NCBI RefSeq assembly: GCF_039697315.1
Contig: NZ_CP155619.1
Coordinates: 6,076,001-6,140,000 of the forward strand
Direction of reading: 5' to 3'
From: Pseudomonas abietaniphila
GTDB taxonomy: Bacteria > Pseudomonadota > Gammaproteobacteria > Pseudomonadales > Pseudomonadaceae
Length of the DNA stretch: 64,000 nt
Every line of letters begins with the position of its first letter. Position 1 is the stretch's first letter. The notes under the pieces were generated by a model that was not told the DNA's origin, ran no database searches, and worked only from the letters and a program-made list of their open reading frames with translations. Below, one piece after another: positions 9,020-18,161 of the stretch. Both the position numbers and the translations under genes were made by a program.

Positions 9020-9058
9020 AAAACGAAAAAGCCCCGAACCTTGTGAGCCCGGGGCCTT
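9020..9058 (-). terminator. Terminator of the mexEF-oprN operon
   Basis: On the minus strand a GCCCCG...CGGGGC stem with a 13-nt loop is followed by TTTTTCGTTTT, 47 bp after the oprN stop. Confidence 0.88.
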
Positions 9059-9105
9059 AAGGGCCGGTCGGCGGACCGCCCCTCAACGGTTTCAGTTGCC
9101 AGGTT

Positions 9106-10503
9106 TCAGGCGTTAGGCTGCCAGCCGCCACCGAGCGCTTTGTAGATCGCGACGATGCCACGATACAACTCAATCTCGGCCTGCGCCTGACTGTCTTCAG
9201 CCGCCAGACGTTCACGTTCGGCATCCAGCAGTACCAAGAAGTCAGCAGTCCCTTCCTTGTACTGAATGCTTGCCAGATTCGCCGCCGAACGGCTTGCCTC
9301 GCTCTGACGCACCAGCGACACCAGACGTTGCTGACGCTTGTCGTAATCGCTGAAGGCGTTCTCGGTTTCTTCCAGTGCCAGCAACACTTGCTGCTCGTAA
9401 TTGGCCAGTGCCCCTTCGGCATCGGCGTTGGCGCCACGGATGCGCGCTTTCACGCTGCCCAGGTCAAACGCCGCCCACGTGATGCTCGGGCCAAGGCCCC
9501 AGGCCTGCGCGGCACCGGAACCGATCTGCGAACCACGGCTGGCGGTGAAGCCCAGAAAGCCGCTCAGGCTCACCCGTGGAAACAGGTCGGCGGTCTGCAC
9601 GCCGATGCGCGCGGTTTGCGCCGCCAGTTGCCGCTCGGCGCTGCGCACGTCGGGACGGTTTTCCAGCAATTTGGTTGGATCGCCAATCGGCAAGGCCTTG
9701 GAGATTGCCGGCAGCTTGGCGGGCGCCAGGCTGACGGTCATGGCGTCCGGACGCTCACCGAGCAAGGTGGCGATACGGTTGCGCTCACGGACCTGTTCGG
9801 CCTGCAGCTGCGGAATGGTCGCCTCGACAGCGGCCAGCCGTGCGTCGGCCCGCACCACGTCGATTTCGTTGCCCACGCCTTCATCACGCAGTTGCACGGT
9901 CACGTTGCGCGAATCCTGCTGGTTCTTCAGGTTGTCCCGTGCAATGTTTTCGCGCAGCTGCGCGCCACGCAGCTGGCCATAGGCATCCACCAGCTCGGCG
10001 ATCATCGTCACTTGCAGCTGATAAAGATTGGCCTCGGCCACTTGCTGATCCGCCTCACTGGCTTCCAGTTCGCGCTGGATGCGACCGAACAGGTCGATTT
10101 CCCACGCCATGTCCAGGCCCAGGTCGTAGCGTTCCTGGTTGACCCGGTGCTCGGTTTCACCCGGCACCTGAGCGCGGCCGATCTGGCTGCTGGCGCGGCT
10201 GGTGACCACCGGCATAGCATCGTTGCTGATGTCATCGCGGATGGCGCGAGCCGCTTTCAGGCGGGCAAATGCCACGCGCAGTTCACGGTTGCCTTGCAGG
10301 GATTGCGCTACCAGCTTGTTCAGGGTCGGGTCGTCGAACTGCTGCCACCAGATGGTTTCGGTGCGGCTGCGGTCGTAGGCGCCCTGTGCAGCGGCCTGAA
10401 CGTTGGCCGCCGCGGTGTCCGGCTTCTTGTAGTCAGGGCCGACGGCGCAGGCCGCCAGCGCCAGGACCAACAGGCTCGGCAGGAAGAGTTTTGCAGCCTT
10501 CAT
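9106..10503 (-). CDS. oprN: Outer-membrane efflux lipoprotein OprN
   Basis: 465 residues of the OprM/NodT outer-membrane factor family. The signal peptide ends in lipobox LALAAC with Cys19 as acylation site, followed by AVGPDYKKP, the hallmark start of the mature protein. Two homologous halves of helices and beta strands form the trimeric channel-tunnel. It completes the MexEF pump, letting substrates cross the outer membrane. The mexF stop and this start overlap as TGATG, so translation is coupled. A TTG codon one position upstream (10506) could also be used. Confidence 0.95.
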   Translation of the reverse strand: MKAAKLFLPSLLVLALAACAVGPDYKKPDTAAANVQAAAQGAYDRSRTETIWWQQFDDPTLNKLVAQSLQGNRELRVAFARLKAARAIRDDISNDAMPVVTSRASSQIGRAQVPGETEHRVNQERYDLGLDMAWEIDLFGRIQRELEASEADQQVAEANLYQLQVTMIAELVDAYGQLRGAQLRENIARDNLKNQQDSRNVTVQLRDEGVGNEIDVVRADARLAAVEATIPQLQAEQVRERNRIATLLGERPDAMTVSLAPAKLPAISKALPIGDPTKLLENRPDVRSAERQLAAQTARIGVQTADLFPRVSLSGFLGFTASRGSQIGSGAAQAWGLGPSITWAAFDLGSVKARIRGANADAEGALANYEQQVLLALEETENAFSDYDKRQQRLVSLVRQSEASRSAANLASIQYKEGTADFLVLLDAERERLAAEDSQAQAEIELYRGIVAIYKALGGGWQPNA

Positions 10504-13500
10504 CAATGAGCCTCCGGAGAGATGGTCTGAACGCGTTGCGCCTTGGCCGCCTTGCGTGCCTCTTTGCGTCCAACGTAGTTACGAATCAGCACATAGAACA
10601 CAGGGGTCAGCAGCAGACCGAAGAAGGTCACGCCGAGCATCCCGGAGAACACCGCCACGCCCATGGCATGACGCATCTCGGCACCGGCACCGCTGGACAG
10701 AACCAGAGGTACCACACCCATGATGAACGCGAAGGACGTCATCAGAATCGGACGCAGACGCAGGCGGCACGCTTCCAGAACGGCCTCCAGCGGGGTCTTG
10801 CCCTTTTCCTGTTCATCCTTGGCGAACTCGACGATGAGGATCGCGTTCTTGCACGCCAGGCCCACCAGTACGATCAAGCCGATCTGGGTGAAGATGTTGT
10901 TGTCGCTGCCCGCGATGATCACACCGGCGATGGCCGACAGCAGGGTCATCGGCACGATCAGGATCACCGCCAGTGGCAGGCTCCAGCTTTCGTACAGCGC
11001 CGCCAGTACCAGGAACGCCAACAGGACGCAGAGCGGGAAGACCAGCAGCGCGGTGTTGCCCGACAGGATCTGTTGGTAGGTCAGGTCGGTCCACTCGTAG
11101 GTCATGCCGTTAGGCAGTTCCTCTTTGAGCAGCTTGTTCATGGCCGCTTCTGCCTGACCCGAGCTGTAGCCAGGGCCGGCCGCGCCGTTGATTTCGGCGG
11201 TGATGAAACCGTTGTAGTGCATCACGCGGTCCGGGCCGGACGTGTTGGTGACGTGCAGCAGGGTCGCCAACGGGATCATTTCACCCAGGTTGTTACGCAC
11301 TTTCAGCTGACCGATCTGCTCGGCGTCCTGACGGAACTGTTGTTCTGCCTGAACGTTGACCTGATAGGTACGACCGAAACGGTTGAAGTCGTTGGCATAC
11401 AGCGAACCCAGGTACACCTGAAGGGTGTCGAAGATGTCGCTGATGGCCACGCCGTGCGTCTTGGCTTTTTCGCGGTCGATGGCGGCGTCCACTTGCGGCA
11501 CGTTCACGGTGTAGCTGGTGAACAAGGCGGCCAGTTCCGGCACGCTGCGGCTCTTGGCGATGACGTTCATCGTCTCTTTATAAAGCTCGTCGTAACCCAG
11601 GTTGCCACGGTCTTCGATCTGCAGACGGAAACCACCGATCGTGCCCAGTCCCTGTACCGGCGGCGGCGGGAAGATCGCCATGTAGGCTTCCTGGATCGAC
11701 GCGTATTTACCGTTGAGCGCACCGGCGATGGCGCCGGCCGATTCACTGGCGGCCTTACGCTCTTCGAACGGCTTGAGCGTCACGAACACGATGCCGGAGT
11801 TCGGGCTGTTGGTGAACCCGTTGATCGACAGGCCAGGGAAGGCCACGGCGCTTTCGACGCCCGGTTGCTTCAAGGCGATATCGGACATGCGCTTGATCAC
11901 GTCTTCGGTGCGGTCAAGGCTTGCGGCGTCCGGCAATTGGGCGAAGGCCACCAGGTACTGTTTGTCCTGCTGCGGCACGAAGCCGGTCGGCGTGCTCGAA
12001 AAACCCAGCCAGGTCAGAACGATGAGGCCTGCGTAGACCACCAGTGCCACGCCGCTGATGCGGATCACGCGCCCGACGGTGCTGACATAGCCGTTACTGG
12101 CCTTGACGAAGAAGCGGTTGAACGGACGGAACAGCCAGCCACCCAAGAGCTTGTCGAGGAAGCGCGAGAAAGCATCCTTTGGCGCATCGTGGGAACGAAG
12201 CAGCACGGCAGCCAGCGCGGGCGACAGGGTCAGGGAGTTGAACGCCGAGATCACCGTCGAGATCGCAATGGTCAGTGCGAACTGTTTATAGAACTGCCCC
12301 GTCAGACCGGAAATGAACGCCGCCGGTACGAACACGGCACACAGCACCAGCGCCGTTGCGATGATCGGGCCGGTCACTTCGCGCATGGCGATCTGCGTGG
12401 CCTCCATCGGCTCGTGCCCGAGCTCGATATTCCGCTCGACGTTTTCCACCACCACGATGGCGTCGTCCACGACGATACCGATCGCCAGTACTAGACCAAA
12501 CAGCGACAACGCGTTGAGCGAGAAACCGAACAGGTGCATGACGGCAAATGTACCGATCAACGACACCGGCACAGCGGCCAGCGGGATGATCGAGGCACGC
12601 CAGGTCTGCAGGAACAGGATCACCACCAGCACCACCAGAATCAGTGCTTCGAACAGCGTGTGAACCACCGCTTCGATCGAACCACGGACGAAGATGGTCG
12701 GGTCATAAACGATGCTGTAGTCCATGCCTTCCGGGAAGTTCTTCTTGAGCAGTTCCATCTCGCCGCGCACTTCGTTGGAAATGTCGATGGCGTTGGAACC
12801 CGGACGCTGGAAGATCGGGATTGCGACCGCAGGTTGATTGTTCAGCAAGGAGCGCAGCGCGTACTGGCTGGAGCCCAGTTCGACCCGTGCGATGTCTTTC
12901 ACGCGGGTGATTTCGCCGTTTTCGCCAGCGCGAACGATGATGTTTTCGAACTCTTCCTCAGAGACCAGACGGCCTTGAGTGTTGATCGACATCTGGAAGC
13001 TGGTGGCGCTCGGAGAGGGCGGTGCGCCCAACTGACCGGCTGCGACCTGACGGTTCTGCTCGCGGATCGCGTTGACCACGTCGGTGGCGGTGATGTTGCG
13101 CGAAGCGGTCTTGTTCGGGTCAAGCCAGACACGCAGCGAGTAATCGCCCATACCGAACAGCTGCACGTCACCGACACCGTTCAGGCGAGCGAGCTCGTCC
13201 TTGATGTTCAGGACCGCGTAGTTCGACAGGTAAAGCATGTCGTAGCGTTTGTCCGGCGAGGTCAGGTGGACCACCATGGTCAGGTCAGGAGAGGCCTTGT
13301 CCACGGTGATACCAATGCGGGTCACTTCTTCCGGCAGTTTCGGTTCGGTCCGGGTGACACGGTTCTGCACCTGCACTTGCGCGGTGTCCAGGTTGGTGCC
13401 CAGCGCGAAGGTGATGGTCAGGGTCAGCTTGCCGTCGGCAGTCGCCTGCGAGGACATGTACAACATGTTCTCGACACCGGTGATCGCCTGTTCCAGCGGC

Positions 13501-13694
13501 GCAGCCACGGTCTCACCGATGACTTTCGGGTTGGCGCCCGGGAAGTTGGCGCGCACGACCACGGTCGGCGGCACGACTTCGGGGTATTCGCTGATCGGGA
13601 GCTGGAACAGCGAGATGGCGCCGGCGATCAGGATCAACAGCGACAGCACCGCTGCGAAGATCGGCCGCGTAATAAAGAATTTGGAGAAATTCAT
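10503..13694 (-). CDS. mexF: RND multidrug efflux transporter MexF
   Basis: 1063 residues, the full length of an HAE1-type RND pump. It begins MNFSKFFITRPIFAAVLSLL and shows the twelve-helix, two-large-loop layout with the proton-relay Asp pair in GIVVDDAIVVVENVERN and the repeat-specific GFSLNALSLFGLVLAIG. Long identities with remembered P. aeruginosa MexF (for example ISEYPEVVPPTVVVRANFPG) support the specific assignment. MexF exports chloramphenicol, fluoroquinolones, trimethoprim and quorum-signal precursors in P. aeruginosa; the native role here is inferred. The gene lies 12 bp after mexE and overlaps oprN by one base. Confidence 0.97.
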   Translation of the reverse strand: MNFSKFFITRPIFAAVLSLLILIAGAISLFQLPISEYPEVVPPTVVVRANFPGANPKVIGETVAAPLEQAITGVENMLYMSSQATADGKLTLTITFALGTNLDTAQVQVQNRVTRTEPKLPEEVTRIGITVDKASPDLTMVVHLTSPDKRYDMLYLSNYAVLNIKDELARLNGVGDVQLFGMGDYSLRVWLDPNKTASRNITATDVVNAIREQNRQVAAGQLGAPPSPSATSFQMSINTQGRLVSEEEFENIIVRAGENGEITRVKDIARVELGSSQYALRSLLNNQPAVAIPIFQRPGSNAIDISNEVRGEMELLKKNFPEGMDYSIVYDPTIFVRGSIEAVVHTLFEALILVVLVVILFLQTWRASIIPLAAVPVSLIGTFAVMHLFGFSLNALSLFGLVLAIGIVVDDAIVVVENVERNIELGHEPMEATQIAMREVTGPIIATALVLCAVFVPAAFISGLTGQFYKQFALTIAISTVISAFNSLTLSPALAAVLLRSHDAPKDAFSRFLDKLLGGWLFRPFNRFFVKASNGYVSTVGRVIRISGVALVVYAGLIVLTWLGFSSTPTGFVPQQDKQYLVAFAQLPDAASLDRTEDVIKRMSDIALKQPGVESAVAFPGLSINGFTNSPNSGIVFVTLKPFEERKAASESAGAIAGALNGKYASIQEAYMAIFPPPPVQGLGTIGGFRLQIEDRGNLGYDELYKETMNVIAKSRSVPELAALFTSYTVNVPQVDAAIDREKAKTHGVAISDIFDTLQVYLGSLYANDFNRFGRTYQVNVQAEQQFRQDAEQIGQLKVRNNLGEMIPLATLLHVTNTSGPDRVMHYNGFITAEINGAAGPGYSSGQAEAAMNKLLKEELPNGMTYEWTDLTYQQILSGNTALLVFPLCVLLAFLVLAALYESWSLPLAVILIVPMTLLSAIAGVIIAGSDNNIFTQIGLIVLVGLACKNAILIVEFAKDEQEKGKTPLEAVLEACRLRLRPILMTSFAFIMGVVPLVLSSGAGAEMRHAMGVAVFSGMLGVTFFGLLLTPVFYVLIRNYVGRKEARKAAKAQRVQTISPEAH

Positions 13695-13706
13695 TGAGTG
13701 AGTCCC

Positions 13707-14951
13707 TTAACCGCGTGGCGTAGCGGCAGCGGCAACCTTGGAGTCCAGTTTTGACTGGGCTTTGGGTTGATTGCTGGCATCAAGTGCTTGGCGTTGTTGT
13801 TGCAGTGCGGCGAGCGTTTCGGCACTGGCCATCGGGGTGTCTTGCGGGTCGATCGGCGAACCAGGGCGCACGCGCTGCAGGCCGCTGACGACGATGCGGT
13901 CGTCCTTGCTCAGACCGCTGCGTACGATGCGCAGGCCTTCAAGCTTCGGCCCCAGGTCAACGTTGCGATAGGTCGCTTTGTTGTCCTTGTCGACCACCAG
14001 CACGAACTTCTTGCCCAAGTCGGTGCCGACTGCTTCGTCTTTGATCAACATGGCCGAGTAGGTGCCGCTGCCGACCAGCTTCAGACGGGCGTAAAGGCCA
14101 GGGGTGTATTCGCCCTTGCTGTTGTCAAACACGGCGCGCCCACGGATGGTGCCGGTACGCGGATTGACCTGGTTGTCGACGAAGTTCATCTGGCCCAGGT
14201 GCGGGTTCTCGACTTCGTTGGACAGACCCATGTACACCGGCGTGGTTGCACCACGTTTGCCATCGCGCGCCAGCTGGTTGTACTTGAGGAACACGCGCTC
14301 GTCAGCGTCGAAGTAGGCGTAGACCTTGTCGGTGGAAACAACGCTGGTGAGGATGCTCTGATCGGCGGTAACGATGTTGCCGGCGGTGATTTCCGCACGG
14401 CTGACGCGGCCGGTGATCGGCGCGGTCACGCGGGTAAAGCTCAGGTTCAGGCGAGCGAGATCAAGCTGAGCCTGAATCGCTGCGACTGCAGCCTTGGATT
14501 CTTGCGCGGTGGTGGTCCGTGAATCAGCCAGCTCGGCCGAGATGGCATTGTTGGTGCGCAGACGTTCGCCACGCTGGGCTTCGTTGTTGCTGCGCACCGA
14601 GGCGGCTTTGGCCTGTTGCAACTGCGCTTCCAGACGATGCACTTCGGCTTCGAACGGGCGCGGGTCGATCTGGAACAACAGGTCGCCTTTCTTCACCAGT
14701 TCGCCGTCGGTGAAAGCCACCGAGTCGATCTGACCGGAGACTCGAGGGCGAACCTGCACGGTTTCCGGGGCTTCGAGGCGCGCAGTGACTTCGTCCCATT
14801 CGTTGACCGGCTGCTCAAGCACCTTGGCGACGTTGACTTTGGCCGCAGCTGGAGCCTGGGCTGCCGATTCCGGGCCTTTTCCGCAAGCACTGAGTACCAC
14901 CAGAGCCAACGCGGCAAGGGGATAGCGCAAAGGAGTAAGTGACTGAATCAT
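13707..14951 (-). CDS. mexE: RND periplasmic adaptor MexE
   Basis: 414 residues from ATG 14951: signal peptide with lipobox VVLSAC (Cys23), biotinyl-lipoyl barrel halves (about 60-95 and 190-225, with PRVSGQIDSVAFTDGELVKK), alpha-helical hairpin (about 100-160, Gln/Ala/Glu rich) and C-terminal membrane-proximal domain ending in an Ala/Gln/Lys-rich tail. The adaptor bridges MexF and OprN in the periplasm. A longer frame to 15137 would place 62 non-signal-like residues ahead of the lipoprotein signal and is rejected. First gene of the operon; the region just upstream holds a MexT-type motif. Confidence 0.96.
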   Translation of the reverse strand: MIQSLTPLRYPLAALALVVLSACGKGPESAAQAPAAAKVNVAKVLEQPVNEWDEVTARLEAPETVQVRPRVSGQIDSVAFTDGELVKKGDLLFQIDPRPFEAEVHRLEAQLQQAKAASVRSNNEAQRGERLRTNNAISAELADSRTTTAQESKAAVAAIQAQLDLARLNLSFTRVTAPITGRVSRAEITAGNIVTADQSILTSVVSTDKVYAYFDADERVFLKYNQLARDGKRGATTPVYMGLSNEVENPHLGQMNFVDNQVNPRTGTIRGRAVFDNSKGEYTPGLYARLKLVGSGTYSAMLIKDEAVGTDLGKKFVLVVDKDNKATYRNVDLGPKLEGLRIVRSGLSKDDRIVVSGLQRVRPGSPIDPQDTPMASAETLAALQQQRQALDASNQPKAQSKLDSKVAAAATPRG

Positions 14952-15027
14952 GGGAAAATCCGCCGATGTTATTTGAGATGGGCGGATTCTGTTCCCGAGG
15001 GTTTTATTGCACGAATCGAATACGACG

Positions 15028-15051
15028 AAGGTAACTATCAGTGGGAATGAT
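15028..15051 (-). promoter_or_regulatory. Candidate MexT binding site upstream of mexE
   Basis: On the minus strand ATCA-N5-ACTGAT-N4-ACCTT resembles the nod-box-like MexT consensus as I recall it, ATCA-N5-GTCGAT-N4-ACYAT, with full agreement at ATCA, half at the middle and 4 of 5 at the end. It lies about 77 bp ahead of the mexE start. Its core CCACTGATAGT recurs before mexS. Confidence 0.55.
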
Positions 15052-15082
15052 ATTTCCCGACGTGAAGGCTCTGGGACGGGTC

Positions 15083-16000
15083 TTAGCCGAGGCTGTCCGG
15101 ATCTCCGAAGAACATCTGGATGCGCGAGCGCAACCACCGCTCACCAGGGTCATTGTCCTGAGAGCCGCGCCAGGCCATGTGCAGTTCGAACGTGCGCGAT
15201 TCCAGCGGCAGTTCCTCGGACCGGACACCGCCTGCGGCGGTCAGCACATCGGCGGCGTAATCCGGCACGGTGGCGACGATGTCGGTGCCAGCGATCAGGG
15301 TCGCCAGGCCATTGAACTGTGGCACGGCCAGTACCACGTGACGCTTGCGTCCGATCTTCTCCAGGTATTCGTCGATGAAACCGCCCAGGTCGCCGGCAAA
15401 TGAAACCAGCGCATGAGGGCGCGCGCAGAAATCATCGAGGCTGATGGCGCCAGGCATGGAGTCGGCGCGCAGCAGTTTGGGGCGGCTGCGGCGCAGGACC
15501 TTGCGCTTGGCGTTGGCCGGCAGGTCATCGGTGTAGCTGACGCCGATGGAAATTTCCCCGGACGACAGCAGCGAGGGCATCAGGATGTAATTGGTGCGAC
15601 GCACCACCAGCACGATGCCGGGCGCTTCCGAACGCAGACGCTTGAGCAGCGAAGGCAGCAGGGCGAATTCGACGTCGTCGGACAGGCCGATGCGGAACAC
15701 GGCGGTGCTGGTGGCCGGATCGAAATCGGCTGCGCGGCTCACGGCGGTGGAAATGGAGTCCAGCGCAGGAGAGAGCAGGCCGAAGATCTCAACGGCGCGC
15801 GCGGTCGGCTCCATGCTGCGGCCTGTGCGCACGAACAAGGGGTCATCGAACAAGCCGCGCAAGCGGGAGAGGGCAGCACTGATCGCCGGCTGGCCAAGGA
15901 ACAGCTTCTCGGCCGCACGCGTGACGCTGCGTTCATGCATAAGGGTTTCGAACACGATGAGCAGGTTGAGGTCGACGCGACGCAGGTCGTTGCGATTCAT
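15083..16000 (-). CDS. mexT: LysR-type activator MexT
   Basis: 305 residues; N-terminal winged helix (about 10-68, VDLNLLIVFETLMHERSVTR with SVTRAAEKLFLGQPAISAAL as the recognition region) and LysR effector domain to the end. The sequence follows remembered MexT almost word for word, including the C terminus QMFFGDPDSLG. It activates mexEF-oprN and mexS in response to electrophile or disulfide stress. The reading frame is intact, without the short insertion that inactivates mexT in some P. aeruginosa lines. Same strand as mexE with a 131-bp gap that carries the putative binding site; divergent from mexS. Confidence 0.96.
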   Translation of the reverse strand: MNRNDLRRVDLNLLIVFETLMHERSVTRAAEKLFLGQPAISAALSRLRGLFDDPLFVRTGRSMEPTARAVEIFGLLSPALDSISTAVSRAADFDPATSTAVFRIGLSDDVEFALLPSLLKRLRSEAPGIVLVVRRTNYILMPSLLSSGEISIGVSYTDDLPANAKRKVLRRSRPKLLRADSMPGAISLDDFCARPHALVSFAGDLGGFIDEYLEKIGRKRHVVLAVPQFNGLATLIAGTDIVATVPDYAADVLTAAGGVRSEELPLESRTFELHMAWRGSQDNDPGERWLRSRIQMFFGDPDSLG

Positions 16001-16472
16001 GACGGGGGTCTCAGGGACATTGGTCGATACGTTGGCCGCCCGGGAGGCAGGCCTGTGTTCAGCTCAGGCACGAATATTACGGGGAAAAATTGATTCTCCG
16101 CACTGTTAAATTCATCCGCAAGCATACAAACGTGTTACCCATCACGCCCGTCGATAATTTGTGCTGAACCTTTTCGCCGGGGACCTGCCCCATCCATAGA
16201 CGTGGCGGGTGGAGAAAACGTCCGCGGGCGCGGCAGTTTTCGCGCCAGTCAGCGTCACGTTCATCCGGAAATTGCCTCTCGGGTTGCAATGTCAGGATGA
16301 GAAAAGAACAATGAGCGCGCTTGAATACGTGAGCATTCGATGGTTATCTAATGACCGCCTATCAGCAACAGAATCGATGACAGGCATGTCGACTATTAAT
16401 AGCCACTGATAGTGTTACCGGCAGAGCCCGGATAGAGTTCATGGCATCAAGGTTCATAAGGCGAGGTTCGAA
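16001..16472. promoter_or_regulatory. mexT/mexS divergent control region
   Basis: 472 bp without a convincing gene. Positions 16360-16420 are AT-rich and carry GTCGACTATTAATAG and, at 16403-16413, CCACTGATAGT. This 11-mer is also present (inverted in window coordinates, 15034-15044) in the mexE control region, making it a candidate MexT operator for mexS. The mexS ribosome binding site GGCGAGG is at 16461-16467. Confidence 0.55.
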
Positions 16473-17495
16473 ATGTCCCGCACGATCCGTTTTCATCAGT
16501 TTGGCCCGGCCGAGGTGCTCAAAGTAGAAGAGCAGCAAGCCGCGTTGCCAGCACCCGGAGAGGTGCAGATACGCGTCCAGGCGATCGGTGTGACCTGGTA
16601 CGACGTGCTGTGGCGACAAAATCTGGCTTCTTCCCAAGCTCGGCTGCCTGCCGGTCTGGGTTCTGAAATGGCCGGCGTGGTGACTGCCGTCGGCGATGGC
16701 GTGGCCGATCTGAAAGTGGGCGACAAGGTTGCCAGCTTTCCATCCGCTGACCCTAACGTTCACCCGGTGTATGGCGAGCTGATCACGCTGCCGCACACCT
16801 CCGTCACCCGTTATCCGGATGTGCTGACGCCCAATGAAGCGGCTGTTCACTACACGCCGATGCTGGTGGCGTACTTCGCATTCGTGGAACTGGCCCGTGC
16901 CAAGCCCGGCCAGACCGCGTTGGTAACTGACGCCAGCCATTGCGCAGGTCCTGCGTTCCTGCAACTGGGCAAGGCGCTGGGTATCAAGGTGATTGCCGCG
17001 ACCAAAACCGAGTCGTGCCGTGAATACCTGCTGAAAATGGGCGCGGACAAGGTGGTGGTCACCGAAGAGCAGGATCTGCTCATGGCGATCAACAAATACA
17101 CCGACAACCGTGGCGTGGACATTGTCCTCGACGGCCTGGGTGGCCCGCAGATGTCCATGTTGGGCGATGTATTGGCACCCCGTGGCAGTCTGATCCTTTA
17201 TGGTCTGCAAGGCGGGAACCAGACTCCGTTCCCGGCGTGCGCGGCGTTCCAGAAAAACATTCAGTTCTTCGTTCACTGCGTGGGCAACTTCACCGGTAAG
17301 CCTGAACTGGGCATCAAGCAGGACGAAGAGGCCGTTAAACGTGCACTGCGTGATATCAACCAGTTGACCGCTGATCGGGTTCTGGTGCCTCAGATCACCA
17401 AAGTGTTTTCGTTCGATCAGATCGTTGACGCGCATCGCATGATGGATGGCTGCCCGGTGGGTGGTCGTGTGGTGGTGGAAGTCGAGCCTGCCTGA
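16473..17495 (+). CDS. mexS: MexS, zinc-independent quinone oxidoreductase-like
   Basis: 340 residues, MDR family. GroES-like N-terminal half, then a Rossmann half (about 130-270, with ALVTDASHCAGPAFLQLGKA replacing the usual Gly-rich turn). No zinc-binding cysteine cluster is present, as in quinone oxidoreductases. Divergent position next to mexT identifies it as MexS, the oxidoreductase whose loss turns on MexT and the MexEF-OprN pump, probably because it removes a toxic electrophile that activates MexT. NADPH is the likely cofactor. The gene is intact, so the pump is presumably at basal level. Confidence 0.93.
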   Translation: MSRTIRFHQFGPAEVLKVEEQQAALPAPGEVQIRVQAIGVTWYDVLWRQNLASSQARLPAGLGSEMAGVVTAVGDGVADLKVGDKVASFPSADPNVHPVYGELITLPHTSVTRYPDVLTPNEAAVHYTPMLVAYFAFVELARAKPGQTALVTDASHCAGPAFLQLGKALGIKVIAATKTESCREYLLKMGADKVVVTEEQDLLMAINKYTDNRGVDIVLDGLGGPQMSMLGDVLAPRGSLILYGLQGGNQTPFPACAAFQKNIQFFVHCVGNFTGKPELGIKQDEEAVKRALRDINQLTADRVLVPQITKVFSFDQIVDAHRMMDGCPVGGRVVVEVEPA

Positions 17496-17614
17496 GCGCA
17501 ATTCACCGCGCTCTGCTAACCGTTCGACGCCTTAGGCCGGGCGTCGAGAGGGATGATAAGGTTGCCGATTCACAGGTGCCCGTCCTCTCATTGATCGGCC
17601 ACGCAATACCCGAC

Positions 17615-17648
17615 AAAGCCTTCCCGGTTCATCAGGAAGGCTTTTTTG
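17615..17648 (+). terminator. Terminator after mexS
   Basis: AAAGCCTTCC, 10-nt loop, GGAAGGC then TTTTTTG. A second hairpin without T tract, TCGACGCC-N8-GGCGTCGA, precedes it at 17524-17547. Confidence 0.9.
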
Positions 17649-18161
17649 TTTATTCGCCTTTTATCAATAAACGCATTCAGCGGTGAGCCGTCTGTTGTTT
17701 TGTCTGGCGTTTTAAAGAGACGGCGGCGAACCGTTAAACACTTCTGTTTAAAGTGCGGCAGGGTTTAACCATTGACTGACAGGCAATACGTCATTGATCT
17801 GTACCTTGTAATTGTTTTTTAGATACCGATAATAAGGCGATCACTCATGCTCAAGGAACGAGTCATGCCTCATGCATTGTCATGGCCGGTTGTTTTATTA
17901 TTTCGAATACCCGCCCGCACGGTTGCTTTCTCTCCTCCGGCACCAGTGCCGGTCCGCACCTATTGGCCTGTCAGGGGCGCAGCGTGTCGCCCCAGCGGAC
18001 AAGGTCGGGTGTTGGCCTCGTTGCAGGTCAGTTGTTGACGATCCATACACTGGGTTATGTTTTTATATAACGACATTCACGAAGTGTCGATTCTGGTAAT
18101 GCGACGCCTGTCGTAGCGGAATCGATGTGTTCGCTGTACCGGGTTATTCAGGTGTTGAAGT
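17649..18161. promoter_or_regulatory. Long leader upstream of the PP-loop gene
   Basis: 513 bp that look non-coding. The first 200 bp are AT-richer than the region average and include a near-palindrome around GTTAAACACTTCTGTTTAAAG (17734 on). A perfect hairpin CCGGCAC-CA-GTGCCGG lies near 17938-17953. Short frames here (for example 17847-18038) lack ribosome binding sites and protein-like composition. A promoter and possibly an untranslated leader for the PP-loop gene are the natural reading. Confidence 0.4.

Noticed and set aside
10269..12494. 741-residue open frame on the plus strand inside mexF and oprN
   Set aside because: Exact antisense of mexF/oprN; its His/Gln/Arg-rich composition is the mirror of a GC-rich gene, and no ribosome binding site is present.
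17847..18099. Three small overlapping plus-strand frames before the PP-loop gene
   Set aside because: Three frames open at once, none with a Shine-Dalgarno; a leader or spacer is more likely.
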